From: Deltaproteobacteria bacterium
GTDB lineage: Bacteria > Myxococcota_A > UBA9160 > JAFDET01
DNA: 47,025 nucleotides
Reading direction: 5' to 3'
Assembly (NCBI GenBank): GCA_019310195.1
Contig: JAFDET010000001.1
Location: forward strand, 1-47,025
Below, one piece after another: positions 16,808 to 25,233 of the stretch. Numbering within the stretch: position 1 is the stretch's first letter; each line of letters starts with the position of its first letter. The notes below the pieces were generated by a model. The model saw only the letters and a list, made by a program, of their open reading frames with translations, had not been told where the DNA came from and did not search any database. Both the position numbers and the translations under genes were made by a program.

Positions 16808-17062
16808 CTAGGCGGGCGGCTCGATCGTGGCGACGACGCGGCCGCGCGAGCGACCGTACTGCACGACGCCGTCGCACAGCGCGAAGAGCGTGTAGTCCCT
16901 TCCGCAGCCGACGTTGCGGCCGGGATGGATCCGGGTTCCGAGCTGGCGGACGAGGATGTTGCCCGCGCGCACGTTCTGGCCACCGAACATCTTCACACCC
17001 CGGCGCTGCGAGTTGCTGTCGCGGCCGTTGCGTGAGCTGCCCTGTCCCTTTTTGTGCGCCAT
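16808..17062 (-). CDS. rpmA: 50S ribosomal protein L27
   Basis: 84 residues, full length. The N-terminus MAHKKGQGSSRNGRDSNSQR matches the L27 type without the cleavable leader found in Firmicutes. GRNVGCGRDYTLFAL is the family core. The N-terminal tail reaches the peptidyl-transferase centre. It lies 26 nt after rplU. Confidence 0.97.
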   Translation of the reverse strand: MAHKKGQGSSRNGRDSNSQRRGVKMFGGQNVRAGNILVRQLGTRIHPGRNVGCGRDYTLFALCDGVVQYGRSRGRVVATIEPPA

Positions 17063-17088
17063 CGGATCTTCCTCGGTCCCTGTCCGGG

Positions 17089-17400
17089 CTAGCCTGCGAT
17101 CTCGTCGACCTGGATCTCGGTGTAAGCCTGGCGGTGACCCTGCTTGCGCCGGTAGTTCTTGCGGCGCTTGAACTTGTAGACGATCAGCTTGTCGCCACGG
17201 GCCTGGGCCGTGATGGTTCCCAGCACCCGGGCGCCGTCCACGCGCGGGCGGCCCACGCGAGCCTCGCCGTCACCCCCCACCAGGAGGACGTCGTCGAGCT
17301 CCACCTGGGAGCCGACCTCGCCGGCCAGCTTCTCGACCCGGACCTTCTTGCCGGGCTCGACCCGGACCTGCTTTCCACCGCTGCGGACGACCGCGTACAT
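17089..17400 (-). CDS. rplU: 50S ribosomal protein L21
   Basis: 103 residues from the ATG at 17400, whose first base is the last base of the rng stop codon (TGATG). A GTG one codon further upstream is possible but would add only one residue, and MYAVVRSGGKQ is the normal L21 start. The C-terminal KFKRRKNYRRKQGHRQ is the rRNA-binding signature. L21 sits with L27 in the 50S subunit. Confidence 0.96.
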   Translation of the reverse strand: MYAVVRSGGKQVRVEPGKKVRVEKLAGEVGSQVELDDVLLVGGDGEARVGRPRVDGARVLGTITAQARGDKLIVYKFKRRKNYRRKQGHRQAYTEIQVDEIAG

Positions 17401-19265
17401 CACGACCCCTCGGGCTTCTCGGAATCCGGCAGTATCCGGGATTCCTCTTCGGCGTCAAGCGCCTGCGGCTCGAGCCCCGGGTCCGGCTCAGGGGCCGGCG
17501 GCGCTTCCGCCGGCACCGCCTGGAAGGGCTCGGGAGCCCCGGAGGGGGCCTCCGGATCGGGTGAGTCGATGGCCGCAGCCGGCGCCTCCAGGGGCTCGCC
17601 GGTCTCCTCGGCCACGTCGGGCTCTGTCGGGGCGTCGGCCTCGGCAGCCTCCTGCGCCGCCCGGGCCGCCGCCGCCTCATCGGCCTCCACCTCGGCATCC
17701 TCCGCCTCGGCGTCGGCGCCGTTGCCCGGCCCCTCGCCCAGCCAGGCCGGGGTGAAGGGGACGCCGCTGCCCAGATCGCTGGTGCGGACCTCGAACTGCT
17801 CGTGGTGCAGTTTGGGCCGCACCGAGATCTCGATCTCGCGGCCGAGCGACGCCTCCAGGGCCTCCAGCGCCGGCCGGTCGCGGCCCAGCAGCAGCTCGCC
17901 GACCCGGCGCGAGACGGTTACCGAGATGCGCCGGCCGCTCAGCCGCGGCAGGTCCTTGCGGATCTCCCGCAGCACGCGGAAGGCGACGCTCTCCGGCGAG
18001 AGCACGTAGCCCTTGCCCTCGCAGTAAGAGCAGGGCTCGCCCAGCACCTGCACCAGGTTCTCGCGGGTGCGCTTGCGCGTCATCTCCACGAGCCCGAGCT
18101 CCGAGATCTTGAGGATGTTGGTGCGCGCCTTGTCGCCGCGGAGGACTTCCTGGAGGGCGCGATACACCTTCTCGCGGTTGGTGAAGTCGTCCATGTCGAT
18201 CAGGTCGATGATGATCAGCCCGCCGATGTTGCGGAAGCGGAGCTGGTGCACCACCTCGCGCACAGCCTCGAGGTTGGTCTTGAGGACCGTCTCCTCCAGG
18301 TCGCGCTTGCCCACGTAGCGGCCGGTGTTGACGTCGATGGCGGTAAGGGCCTCGCTCTGATCGACGATCAGGTAGCCGCCGCTCTTGAGCCACACCTTCC
18401 GGCCCAGGTTCCGGTCGATCTGCTCCTCGAGCTCGAAGTGATCGAAGATGGGAAGGTCGCCTTCGTAGTGCTCGATGGTCGGCGGATCGACCATGAAGCG
18501 ATCGACGAACGTCTTCAGCTGCGCGTACACACCCGGGTCGTCGATCACGATGCGGTTGGTACCGCTGCCCGCCGCGTCGCGAATCACCCGCATGGGCAGG
18601 TCCGGCTCGTGGTAGAGGATGTGCGGCGCGCGGGCCTGGGCCTTGCCCGACTGGATCTCCTCCCAGGTCTCGGCCAGGTACTTGACGTCGGCCTCCAGGT
18701 CCGGCTCCCGCACGCCGTCGCCGGCGGTGCGGATGATGAAGCCCAGGTCCTTGGGGCGCATGCGTTCCACGGTGTCGCGCAGCCGGCGGCGCTCCTTGTC
18801 CGAGCCGATGCGCCGCGAGACACCCACCCGGCGGCCCGACGGCGTCAGCACCAGGTGGCGGCCGGCGATGGACACGTGGGACGTGATCCGGGCGCCCTTG
18901 GTGCCGATGGGCTCCTTGGCCACCTGCACCACGACCTCCTGGCCCTCGGACAGCAGGGTCTCGATCTTGGGGAACTGGCGGCCGTTGCCGTTGCGGCGGC
19001 GGCGGCGCCCGGAATCGCCGTCCGCGTCCGCATCGGTATCGGCCAGGTAGTCGCCGACGTAGAGGAAGGCGGCCTTCTCCAGGCCGATGTCCACGAAGGC
19101 GGCCTGCATTCCCGGCAGGACCCGGGTGACGCGGCCCTTGACCACGTTGCCCACCATGCTGCGGGTGCTGGCGCGCTCGATGTAGAGCTCGACGAAGCTG
19201 CCCTTCTCGAGGATGGCCACTCGGGTCTCGCCCGGGGTGGCATTGACCACGATCTCGTTGTTCAT
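17400..19265 (-). CDS. rng: Ribonuclease E/G family endoribonuclease
   Basis: 621 residues from ATG 19265. It cuts single-stranded RNA in rRNA maturation and mRNA decay. An S1-type domain (~35-130) is interrupted near 76-95 by an Asp-rich and Arg-rich insert. The DNase I-like catalytic segment has TAIDVNTGRYVGKRDLEET and GGLIIIDLIDMDD, carrying the metal-binding aspartates. The zinc link CSYCEGKG follows. The last ~110 residues, from about 510, are acidic and Ala/Pro/Glu-rich, unlike the basic RNA-binding tail of E. coli RNase E. It heads the minus-strand run and its stop overlaps rplU. The frame upstream of 19265 lacks family sequence, so I did not use it. Confidence 0.94.
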   Translation of the reverse strand: MNNEIVVNATPGETRVAILEKGSFVELYIERASTRSMVGNVVKGRVTRVLPGMQAAFVDIGLEKAAFLYVGDYLADTDADADGDSGRRRRRNGNGRQFPKIETLLSEGQEVVVQVAKEPIGTKGARITSHVSIAGRHLVLTPSGRRVGVSRRIGSDKERRRLRDTVERMRPKDLGFIIRTAGDGVREPDLEADVKYLAETWEEIQSGKAQARAPHILYHEPDLPMRVIRDAAGSGTNRIVIDDPGVYAQLKTFVDRFMVDPPTIEHYEGDLPIFDHFELEEQIDRNLGRKVWLKSGGYLIVDQSEALTAIDVNTGRYVGKRDLEETVLKTNLEAVREVVHQLRFRNIGGLIIIDLIDMDDFTNREKVYRALQEVLRGDKARTNILKISELGLVEMTRKRTRENLVQVLGEPCSYCEGKGYVLSPESVAFRVLREIRKDLPRLSGRRISVTVSRRVGELLLGRDRPALEALEASLGREIEISVRPKLHHEQFEVRTSDLGSGVPFTPAWLGEGPGNGADAEAEDAEVEADEAAAARAAQEAAEADAPTEPDVAEETGEPLEAPAAAIDSPDPEAPSGAPEPFQAVPAEAPPAPEPDPGLEPQALDAEEESRILPDSEKPEGS

Positions 19266-19650
19266 CTCGACTTTCCCGCGGAGGGCGGCCCGCCCCAATG
19301 GAGTGGACGTGCGGACCGATGCCGCTCCTGTGCTGGGCGAGCCTTGGCCTGGCCTGAGGCGGGACGTGGGACCTCAGCGGGTCCCGAGAGTCGGGGAGGC
19401 CAAGCGGGGTACGGGGGCGCTGAAGGCGCCGTCCGGAGGACGGGAGGCTCTCTCTAAGCTCCCGAAATCAAAGGCTAAAGCGTTGACTCGCAATGTGACT
19501 CACTCTACCGTGACGGCTGGCCTGCTCCGGTGAGCCCCCGCGGACGACCTCCCCGTCGCCCGTCCCGCTCGCCCGGGCGGGGACCGCTGGCGCACCGTGG
19601 CACATCAACCGGACCCTGCCGAGCCGTACAAACTCGTGAGATCCAACATC
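19266..19650. other. Divergent intergenic region between rng and selA
   Basis: This 385-bp stretch should hold promoters for both divergent units. About 19460-19510 is the least GC-rich part. One plus-strand promoter candidate is listed separately. A minus-strand promoter for rng must be here too, but I cannot point to a convincing one. I see no RNA gene. Confidence 0.5.
19483..19511 (+). promoter_or_regulatory. Candidate sigma-70 promoter for selA
   Basis: TTGACT (19483-19488) matches five of six -35 bases. A 17-nt spacer leads to TACCGT (19506-19511), which matches only three of six -10 bases. The position is about 140 nt upstream of the preferred selA start and lies in an AT-richer patch. 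Confidence 0.3.
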
Positions 19651-21054
19651 ATGCATCCCGGGGACGAGGTCAAGGAAGATCCGAGAAGCAGCCTCCCCGC
19701 GGTGGGGCGACTGGCCGACGCTCTGGCGAAGTCCTGGCCGGATCTGCCGGCCTGGGCGCGTGTGGAGGGTGCGCGACGGGCCGTCGCGGCCGCCCGCCGC
19801 GACCTGGATGCGGACCCCGGGGCGGAGCCTCCGGCCCTCGAGGCCCTGGAGGCCCAGGCCGCCCGGCTGGCGGCGGGGCTGCGCCGGCCGCGCCCGGGCC
19901 GCGTCATCAACGCCACCGGGGTGGTGCTGCACACCAACCTGGGGCGGGCCGTCCTGGGTGCGGAGGCCGCCGCTGCGGTGAGCGCGGCCGCGGCGGGATA
20001 CGGCGATCTGGAGCTCGACCTGGACAGCGGCGGCCGCGGCAATCGGCTGGCTCCGCTGCGCGAGAAGCTGGTGATCCTTTCGGGAGCGGAGGCGGCGCTG
20101 GCGGTGAACAACAACGCCGCTGCGGTGCTCCTGGCGCTGGACACGCTGGCCCGAGGCCGCGAGGTGGTGGTCTCCCGGGGCGAGCTGGTGGAGATCGGCG
20201 GCTCGTTCCGCGTCCCCGAGATCCTGGAGCGGGCCGGCGTTCGCCTGGTGGAGGTGGGCACCACCAACCGCACCCACCCGCGCGACTACGAGCAGGCCAT
20301 CGGTCCCGACACCGCCCTGCTGCTCAAGGTGCACCGCAGCAACTTCGAGCAGCGCGGCTTCGTGGCCGAGGTCGGCCTGGAGGAGCTGGCCGAGATCGCC
20401 CGGCGCCACGGCATCCCGCTGGTGGAGGACCTGGGCAGCGGAACCCTCACGCCCGTGCCGGGCGTGGAGCTGCCCGCCGAGACCCTGGCGCCGGCGCGGC
20501 TGCGCCAGGGTGCGGACCTGGTCTGTTTCTCGGGCGACAAGCTCCTGGGCGGGCCGCAGGCAGGCATCGTCCTGGGTCGCAGCGAGATCGTCGAGGCCAT
20601 GGCCCGCAACCCCCTGGCCCGGGCGCTGCGCCTGGACAAGCTGGGCCTGGCGGCGCTGGACGCCGTGCTGCGCGTCCTGCTGGAGGGCCGCCCGGAGCGG
20701 ATCCCGACCCTGCGCGCGCTTGGCGCCGATGCCTCCGAGCTGCGCGCCCGCGCGGAGAAGCTGGCGCTCCGGCTGGGCCAGCGCCTGGGCGCGGCGGCGG
20801 GCGTCACTGCGGAGCAGGAGCGTTCGGCGGTGGGGGGCGGGTCGCTGCCCGGCTTCGAGCTTCCCACCTGGGTGGTGGCGCTGCGTGCGGCGCGGGGCCC
20901 CGATGCCCTGGCGGCACGGCTTCGCCAGGCGCCGGTTCCGGTCCTCGGCCGGATTCGCGATGACGCCCTGCTGCTCGACGTGCGCACTCTGCTCGACGGC
21001 GACGAGGCCGACCTGGAGCACGCCTTGACGTTCGCTCTGGGCCGCACCGATTGA
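19651..21054 (+). CDS. selA: L-seryl-tRNA(Sec) selenium transferase
   Basis: 467 residues from ATG 19651. It is a PLP enzyme converting Ser-tRNA(Sec) to Sec-tRNA(Sec) with selenophosphate. Motifs: INATGVVLHTNLGRA, VNNNAAAVLLAL, VEDLGSG and CFSGDKLLGGPQAG with the PLP lysine at residue 297. That is close to Lys295 of the E. coli enzyme as I recall, which supports this start. A GTG at 19597 would add 18 residues with atypical codons (CAT, CAA, AAA, AGA), so I think it less likely. No selB, selC or selD lies in the window, and I noticed no in-frame TGA selenoprotein. The organism probably makes selenoproteins, by inference. Confidence 0.93.
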   Translation: MHPGDEVKEDPRSSLPAVGRLADALAKSWPDLPAWARVEGARRAVAAARRDLDADPGAEPPALEALEAQAARLAAGLRRPRPGRVINATGVVLHTNLGRAVLGAEAAAAVSAAAAGYGDLELDLDSGGRGNRLAPLREKLVILSGAEAALAVNNNAAAVLLALDTLARGREVVVSRGELVEIGGSFRVPEILERAGVRLVEVGTTNRTHPRDYEQAIGPDTALLLKVHRSNFEQRGFVAEVGLEELAEIARRHGIPLVEDLGSGTLTPVPGVELPAETLAPARLRQGADLVCFSGDKLLGGPQAGIVLGRSEIVEAMARNPLARALRLDKLGLAALDAVLRVLLEGRPERIPTLRALGADASELRARAEKLALRLGQRLGAAAGVTAEQERSAVGGGSLPGFELPTWVVALRAARGPDALAARLRQAPVPVLGRIRDDALLLDVRTLLDGDEADLEHALTFALGRTD

Positions 21055-21086
21055 ACCTCATGCTCGCCTAGGGCTATTCTCGCGGC

Positions 21087-21683
21087 GTGCTGAGCTCGAG
21101 CGTTCTCGTCCTCAATCGGTCCTACCTGCCGATTCACGTAACCAGCGTGCGTCGGGCGTTCTCGCTGATCTACCAGGGCATCGCGAGGGCGGTGGACGAG
21201 CAGTACCAGACGTTCGACTTCGAGAGCTGGCAGCAGCTCGCTGTGGCCCGGGACGAGGACTTCGTCGGCACCCCCGGGGGGGCCATGCGCGTTCCTCGCG
21301 TGATCGTGCTGGTGGCCTTCGACCGCGTCCCCAAGCGCCACGTCCGCTTCAGCCGTATCAACATCTTCGCGCGCGACGGCTTCACGTGTCAGTACTGCAG
21401 GCGCAAGCCCGCCCGCGCCGAGCTGAACCTGGACCACGTGGTTCCGCGGGCGCTCGGCGGCCGCAGCACCTGGGAGAACGTGGTCTGCTCGTGCGTCGAC
21501 TGCAATCGGCGCAAGGGCGGCCGTACGCCGGGGCAGGCGGGCCTGAAGCTTCACCGCCTTCCGCTGCGTCCGCGCTGGACGCCGCTCATGAACCTCATGA
21601 TTTCCAGCGTTCGCTACAACGAGTGGCGGCCGTTCCTGAACATCGTCGACGCTTCTTACTGGAACACCGAGCTCGAGAAGTAG
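21087..21683 (+). CDS. HNH endonuclease family protein
   Basis: 198 residues from GTG 21087. The HNH/zinc core is at ~105-155: FTCQYCRRKPA, LNLDHVVPRALGG, then WENVVCSCVDCNRRKGG. Both CxxC pairs and the HNH His/Asn residues are present. The N-terminal ~90 residues (VLVLNRSYLPIHVTSVRRA) are typical of a widespread stand-alone HNH group whose role is not clear to me. It lies 32 nt after selA and 25 nt before the MinD-like gene. There is no methyltransferase or defence partner nearby, so housekeeping DNA or RNA processing is as likely as defence. Confidence 0.88.
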   Translation: MLSSSVLVLNRSYLPIHVTSVRRAFSLIYQGIARAVDEQYQTFDFESWQQLAVARDEDFVGTPGGAMRVPRVIVLVAFDRVPKRHVRFSRINIFARDGFTCQYCRRKPARAELNLDHVVPRALGGRSTWENVVCSCVDCNRRKGGRTPGQAGLKLHRLPLRPRWTPLMNLMISSVRYNEWRPFLNIVDASYWNTELEK

Positions 21684-21708
21684 ACGTCGCATCACGGTAG
21701 GGGGGTCC

Positions 21709-22689
21709 GTGATCGAACCGAGTGCAGGCAGCGCCGGCACGGCGAGCCGAGCGACCGGCGCTGCGCCGGACGCCGCACGCTTGATCGCCGTCGGCGGCGG
21801 CAAGGGGGGCGTGGGCAAGACCTTCGTCACCGTCAACCTTGCTGCGACCATCGCCCGGGAGGGCTTCGACGTGGTGGTGGTGGACGGCGACCTGGAGGGC
21901 GCCAACACCCACACCTGCTTCGGTGTACCCCCGCCGCCTCTCTCGCTGGCCGACTTCGTGGCCAACCGGGAAGAGGAGCTGACCAAGCTCATGGTGGAGA
22001 CGGGGATTCCGAACCTGCGGCTGATCGCGGCCACCCACGCCAACCTGGCGGCGGCCCAGCCCGGTCACTTCCAGCGGGTGCGGCTGCTCTCGCGCTTGCG
22101 TCAGCTCCCGGTGGACCTGGTGCTGATCGACCTGGGGGCCGGCACCCATCCCGCGGTGATGGACTACTTCCTGGTCGGCGACGACGGCATCGTGGTGTTC
22201 TGCCCGGAGCCCACATCCATGGAGAATGCCTACTCGTTCCTGCGGGCCGCCTTCTACCGGCGCATGCGGCTCTCCATGCTGACCCACTCGGTGCGGGCCC
22301 TGGTGACCCAGGCCATGGATCAGCGCAACGAGCGCGGCATCCGCACCCCCGCGGACCTGCTCCGAGAAATCGAGAAGCTGGATCCCAGCGAGGGAGGGCG
22401 CTTCGCCGAGACCCTGCGCCGCTTCCGGCCGCGCCTGCTGATCAACGACGTGCGCACGGCGGACGAGATCAAGCTGGGGTTCTCGGTGCGCAGCGTGTGC
22501 CGCAGCTACTTCGGTCTCGAAGCCGAGTACCTGGGTTACGTGAACCACGATGCCGGGGTCCGCGAGTCGGTGGTCGCCCGCCGGCCGCTGGTGGACGTGC
22601 ATCCCAACTGCGATGCGGCGGTCTACCTGCGCCGCATCGCGCGCAAGGTGATCCAGTCGCTGGGACCCGCTGTCGTGGAGGAAGCGTGA
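21709..22689 (+). CDS. MinD/ParA-family ATPase
   Basis: 326 residues from GTG 21709, with a G-rich ribosome site (AGGGGGG) just upstream. The deviant Walker A GGGKGGVGKT is at 29-38, with the signature lysine. VVVVDGDLEGANTHTCFG follows, and LVLIDLGAGTHPAVMDY is the Walker B region. The end lacks an obvious amphipathic membrane-targeting helix. Such proteins use ATP-dependent dimerisation to position other factors (MinD, FlhG, ParA types). It is neither next to minC/minE nor next to flagellar genes. Its stop overlaps the next gene as GTGA, so the J-like/HTH protein is its likely partner. Confidence 0.9.
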   Translation: MIEPSAGSAGTASRATGAAPDAARLIAVGGGKGGVGKTFVTVNLAATIAREGFDVVVVDGDLEGANTHTCFGVPPPPLSLADFVANREEELTKLMVETGIPNLRLIAATHANLAAAQPGHFQRVRLLSRLRQLPVDLVLIDLGAGTHPAVMDYFLVGDDGIVVFCPEPTSMENAYSFLRAAFYRRMRLSMLTHSVRALVTQAMDQRNERGIRTPADLLREIEKLDPSEGGRFAETLRRFRPRLLINDVRTADEIKLGFSVRSVCRSYFGLEAEYLGYVNHDAGVRESVVARRPLVDVHPNCDAAVYLRRIARKVIQSLGPAVVEEA

Positions 22690-23354
22690 GGCCGTTCTCG
22701 GACCAGACCCACTACGAGATTCTCGAGATTTCGACGGACGCTTCGCCGGAAGAGATCGAGCGCGCCTATCGGATGGCGCTGGCCACGTACGGCAACGACT
22801 CCATGGCCGTCTACTCCCTCTTGTCGGAGGAGGATTCCCGCGTAACCCGGGAGCGCGTGGATCTGGCCTACGAGATTCTCTCCGACCCCACCGCACGCCA
22901 GCGCTACGACGCCGGGCTGAGCGGGGAAGACGACTCGGCGTGGCGCGATCCCGAGCCCTTCCCCGACCCGCTGGAGCAGGCGGAGCTGATGCCGGCCCTG
23001 GTCTCCGAGGTGCCGCCGCATTCGAAGGCCCAGGTGGTCCCCAGTATCTCCGGCTTCGAGGACGTGGACGAAGAGGGCGATGCCAGCATGTACGACGGCG
23101 CACGGCTGCGCCGTGCGCGGCTGCTGCGCGGGGTCGAGATCGATCAGATCGCCGAGGTGACCAAGGTCAACCCGACCTACATCCACTTCATCGAGGACGA
23201 GCGCTTCGACGATCTCCCGGCGACGGTCTACGTGCGCGGCTTCGTCAGCGCCTACGCCCGCTGCCTGGGGCTCGACGCGCCGGGTGCATCGCTCTCCTAC
23301 GTGGAGCGCCTGCAGCAGCACCGGGGCGAGGGGAAGCACGGAGGCCGCAACTAG
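22686..23354 (+). CDS. J-like domain protein with RodZ-type HTH, no membrane segment
   Basis: 222 residues from GTG 22686 (GTGA overlap with the MinD-like stop). Residues ~7-78 resemble a J-domain (HYEILEIS, IERAYRMAL, VDLAYEILSDPTARQRYD). The HPD tripeptide needed to stimulate DnaK is absent; that loop reads TYGND. An acidic linker follows. Residues ~135-197 are a RodZ-like helix-turn-helix (HTH_25): LRRARLLRGVEIDQIAEV, YIHFIEDERFDDLP and VYVRGFVSAYARCLGL. The transmembrane helix and periplasmic domain of RodZ are missing. It may be an adaptor linking the MinD-like ATPase to another target; function unknown. Confidence 0.87.
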   Translation: MRPFSDQTHYEILEISTDASPEEIERAYRMALATYGNDSMAVYSLLSEEDSRVTRERVDLAYEILSDPTARQRYDAGLSGEDDSAWRDPEPFPDPLEQAELMPALVSEVPPHSKAQVVPSISGFEDVDEEGDASMYDGARLRRARLLRGVEIDQIAEVTKVNPTYIHFIEDERFDDLPATVYVRGFVSAYARCLGLDAPGASLSYVERLQQHRGEGKHGGRN

Positions 23355-23621
23355 GTGGCCCGGATTGCCGACGCCGAGCGAGCGCGCCGGCTGGCCCGCG
23401 CCATCCTGTCGGACGTGCTGCTCTACAACCGTGACACCGTCCGCGAGGGCCTGGAGCGGGACGACCTCTTCGAGCGCCTGGAGGGGCACTTCGAAGAGGC
23501 ACGGGCCTACTTCGAGAGTCGCGTCGAGCCGGAGCTGCTGCACAAGGAGAACTTCGTCGACCGCGCGATCGTGGATGTTCTGATCTGCGGCAGCCGGAGT
23601 GTCCGCGCGCGGATATGGTGA
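23355..23621 (+). CDS. Conserved small helical protein of unknown function
   Basis: 88 residues from a GTG directly after the previous TAG. GGAGG lies about 11 nt upstream. The sequence is charged and helical: ARRLARAILSDVLLYN, VREGLERDDLF, HFEEARAYFESRV. I recall similar short proteins beside genes of this kind in deltaproteobacteria, but no function. It overlaps the pseudouridine synthase start by 7 nt. There is no signal peptide or membrane segment. Confidence 0.75.
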   Translation: MARIADAERARRLARAILSDVLLYNRDTVREGLERDDLFERLEGHFEEARAYFESRVEPELLHKENFVDRAIVDVLICGSRSVRARIW

Positions 23622-24535
23622 CCTTCGTGGTGGGCGAAGAGGAGGCGGGTCGCCGTCTCGATCTCGCCCTGGCCGACGCCGCCGGCCAGCCCCGCGCACA
23701 GGTGCGGCGCTGGATCGACGCGGGTCACGTCCGCGTCAACGACGAGCCGGCGCGCGCCTCACGCCGTGTGCGCTCCGGCGACGTGCTGCGGGCCGAGCCG
23801 CCGGATCCCGTGGGCTGCGCACTGGAGCCCCAGCCGATCCCGCTGGAGATCCTCTACGAGGACGCGGACCTGGTCGTGGTGGACAAGCCCGCCGGGCTGG
23901 TCGTGCACCCGGCTCCCGGTCACCCCGACGGCACTCTGGTCAACGCGCTGCTCCACCACTGCGGGGATCTGGCCGGCGTGGGCGGCGTGCTGCGGCCGGG
24001 GATCGTGCACCGCCTGGACCGGGGAACCAGCGGGGTGCTGGTGGCCGCCAAGAACGACGCCGCCCACCGCGGCCTGGCGGAGCAGTTCCGCGACCACAGC
24101 ATCGAGCGGATCTATCGGGCGCTGGTCCGCGGCCTGCCCGGCCGCGACGAAGGGCGCATCGACCGGCCCGTGGGCCGCCACCGGCGCGATCGCAAGCGCA
24201 TGTCCGTGGCCAGCCCGGTGGGCCGCCAGGCGCTCACGGCCTGGCGCGTGCTGGAGCGCTTCGCGCGCAGCGGCGTGAGCTGGCTGGAGATCCGGCCGGA
24301 GACGGGACGCACCCACCAGATCCGCGTTCACCTGGCCTCCGCCGGGATGCCGATCGTTGGCGATCCGGTCTACGGGCGCCGCAACCCCACCCGGCTCCTC
24401 GACCGCCCGGCCCTGCACGCAGCCGTGCTGGGCTTTCGGCATCCGCGGACGGGCGAGGCGCTGCGCTTCGAGGCGCCCGAGCCCGACGACCTGGCGGATG
24501 TGCTGCGCCGCCTTGCCCGGCGCGAGGCATCGTGA
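23615..24535 (+). CDS. rluD: RluA/RluD-family pseudouridine synthase
   Basis: 306 residues. An S4 RNA-binding domain lies at ~13-60. The catalytic domain has the motif HRLDRGTSG with catalytic D135, VVDKPAGLVVHP before it, and RPETGRTHQIRVHL after it. RluD makes pseudouridines in helix 69 of 23S rRNA; the exact target here is by similarity only. Its stop overlaps pgeF as GTGA, a pair that is common in bacteria. Confidence 0.93.
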   Translation: MVTFVVGEEEAGRRLDLALADAAGQPRAQVRRWIDAGHVRVNDEPARASRRVRSGDVLRAEPPDPVGCALEPQPIPLEILYEDADLVVVDKPAGLVVHPAPGHPDGTLVNALLHHCGDLAGVGGVLRPGIVHRLDRGTSGVLVAAKNDAAHRGLAEQFRDHSIERIYRALVRGLPGRDEGRIDRPVGRHRRDRKRMSVASPVGRQALTAWRVLERFARSGVSWLEIRPETGRTHQIRVHLASAGMPIVGDPVYGRRNPTRLLDRPALHAAVLGFRHPRTGEALRFEAPEPDDLADVLRRLARREAS

Positions 24536-25230
24536 GCGCGGGCTTCCTCACCGATCCGCTGCTCATGGAATGGGAGGTGGAGCACGGCTTCGGCCTGCGG
24601 GGAAGCTCCGAGCCGGAGGGGCTGGCGCGGCCGCGTCAGGTGCACGGCATCGCCGTTGCCCGGGCGGACGCGCAGGGTGAGGTGCAGCCCTCCGAGGCGG
24701 ACGCCGTCTGGACCGATGCGCCTGGGCGCGCCGTGGGTGTGTTGACGGCCGACTGCGTCCCCATCCTCATGGGAGTGCGCGGCGGGGTGCGTGTGGCGGC
24801 CGTGCACGCCGGCTGGAAGGGGCTTGCCCATGGGGTGATTGCCGCCGGCTTGAGTGCGCTGCGTGGCAGCGCGAACGAAGCGGTGCGCGCCGCGATCGGG
24901 CCCCACGTGGGTCCGTGCTGCTACGAGGTGGACGCGCCCGTGCTGGGTCCGCTGCGGAAGCGCTTCGGCGCCGATCTGGAGGTCGCGCTGGTGCCCGCTG
25001 GGCCCGATCACGCGCGCGTAGACCTGGGAGCGCTGGCGCGCTGGGCACTGGAGTCTGCGGGCCTGCCGCCGCACGCGATCGGCACGGAGGCGGTGGACTG
25101 CACGCGCTGCGATGCCGACCGTTTCCATTCGTACCGGCGCGACGGCGCGCGCGCGGGTCGTTTGCTCCACTTCGTTCGCGCGGGGAACCGTCCCGAGGCC
25201 GCCCTTGACAGCCCCCAGGGCCCGGCGTAG
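24532..25230 (+). CDS. pgeF: PgeF/YfiH-family polyphenol oxidase (laccase-domain) protein
   Basis: 232 residues from GTG 24532. The metal-binding motifs of the family are intact: VLTADCVPIL, AVHAGWKGLAHG and GPCCYEV. PgeF of E. coli removes a wrong L-Ser from UDP-MurNAc during wall synthesis; other members act as adenosine phosphorylase or deaminase. The coupling with rluD is conserved. The TAG stop (25228-25230) overlaps a possible rho promoter. Confidence 0.92.
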   Translation: MSAGFLTDPLLMEWEVEHGFGLRGSSEPEGLARPRQVHGIAVARADAQGEVQPSEADAVWTDAPGRAVGVLTADCVPILMGVRGGVRVAAVHAGWKGLAHGVIAAGLSALRGSANEAVRAAIGPHVGPCCYEVDAPVLGPLRKRFGADLEVALVPAGPDHARVDLGALARWALESAGLPPHAIGTEAVDCTRCDADRFHSYRRDGARAGRLLHFVRAGNRPEAALDSPQGPA

Positions 25231-25233
25231 GGT
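25205..25233 (+). promoter_or_regulatory. Candidate sigma-70 promoter for rho
   Basis: A perfect TTGACA (25205-25210) is followed after 17 nt by TAGGGT (25228-25233), which matches three of six -10 bases. It lies at the end of pgeF and would start a leader of ~265 nt. The T6 run at 25233-25238 could instead belong to a terminator, but the hairpin before it (GCCCT/AGGGC with an 11-nt loop) is weak. Confidence 0.4.

Noticed and set aside
21087..21683. HNH nuclease as a defence or restriction gene
   Set aside because: No methyltransferase, helicase or defence partner is nearby; the neighbours are housekeeping genes.
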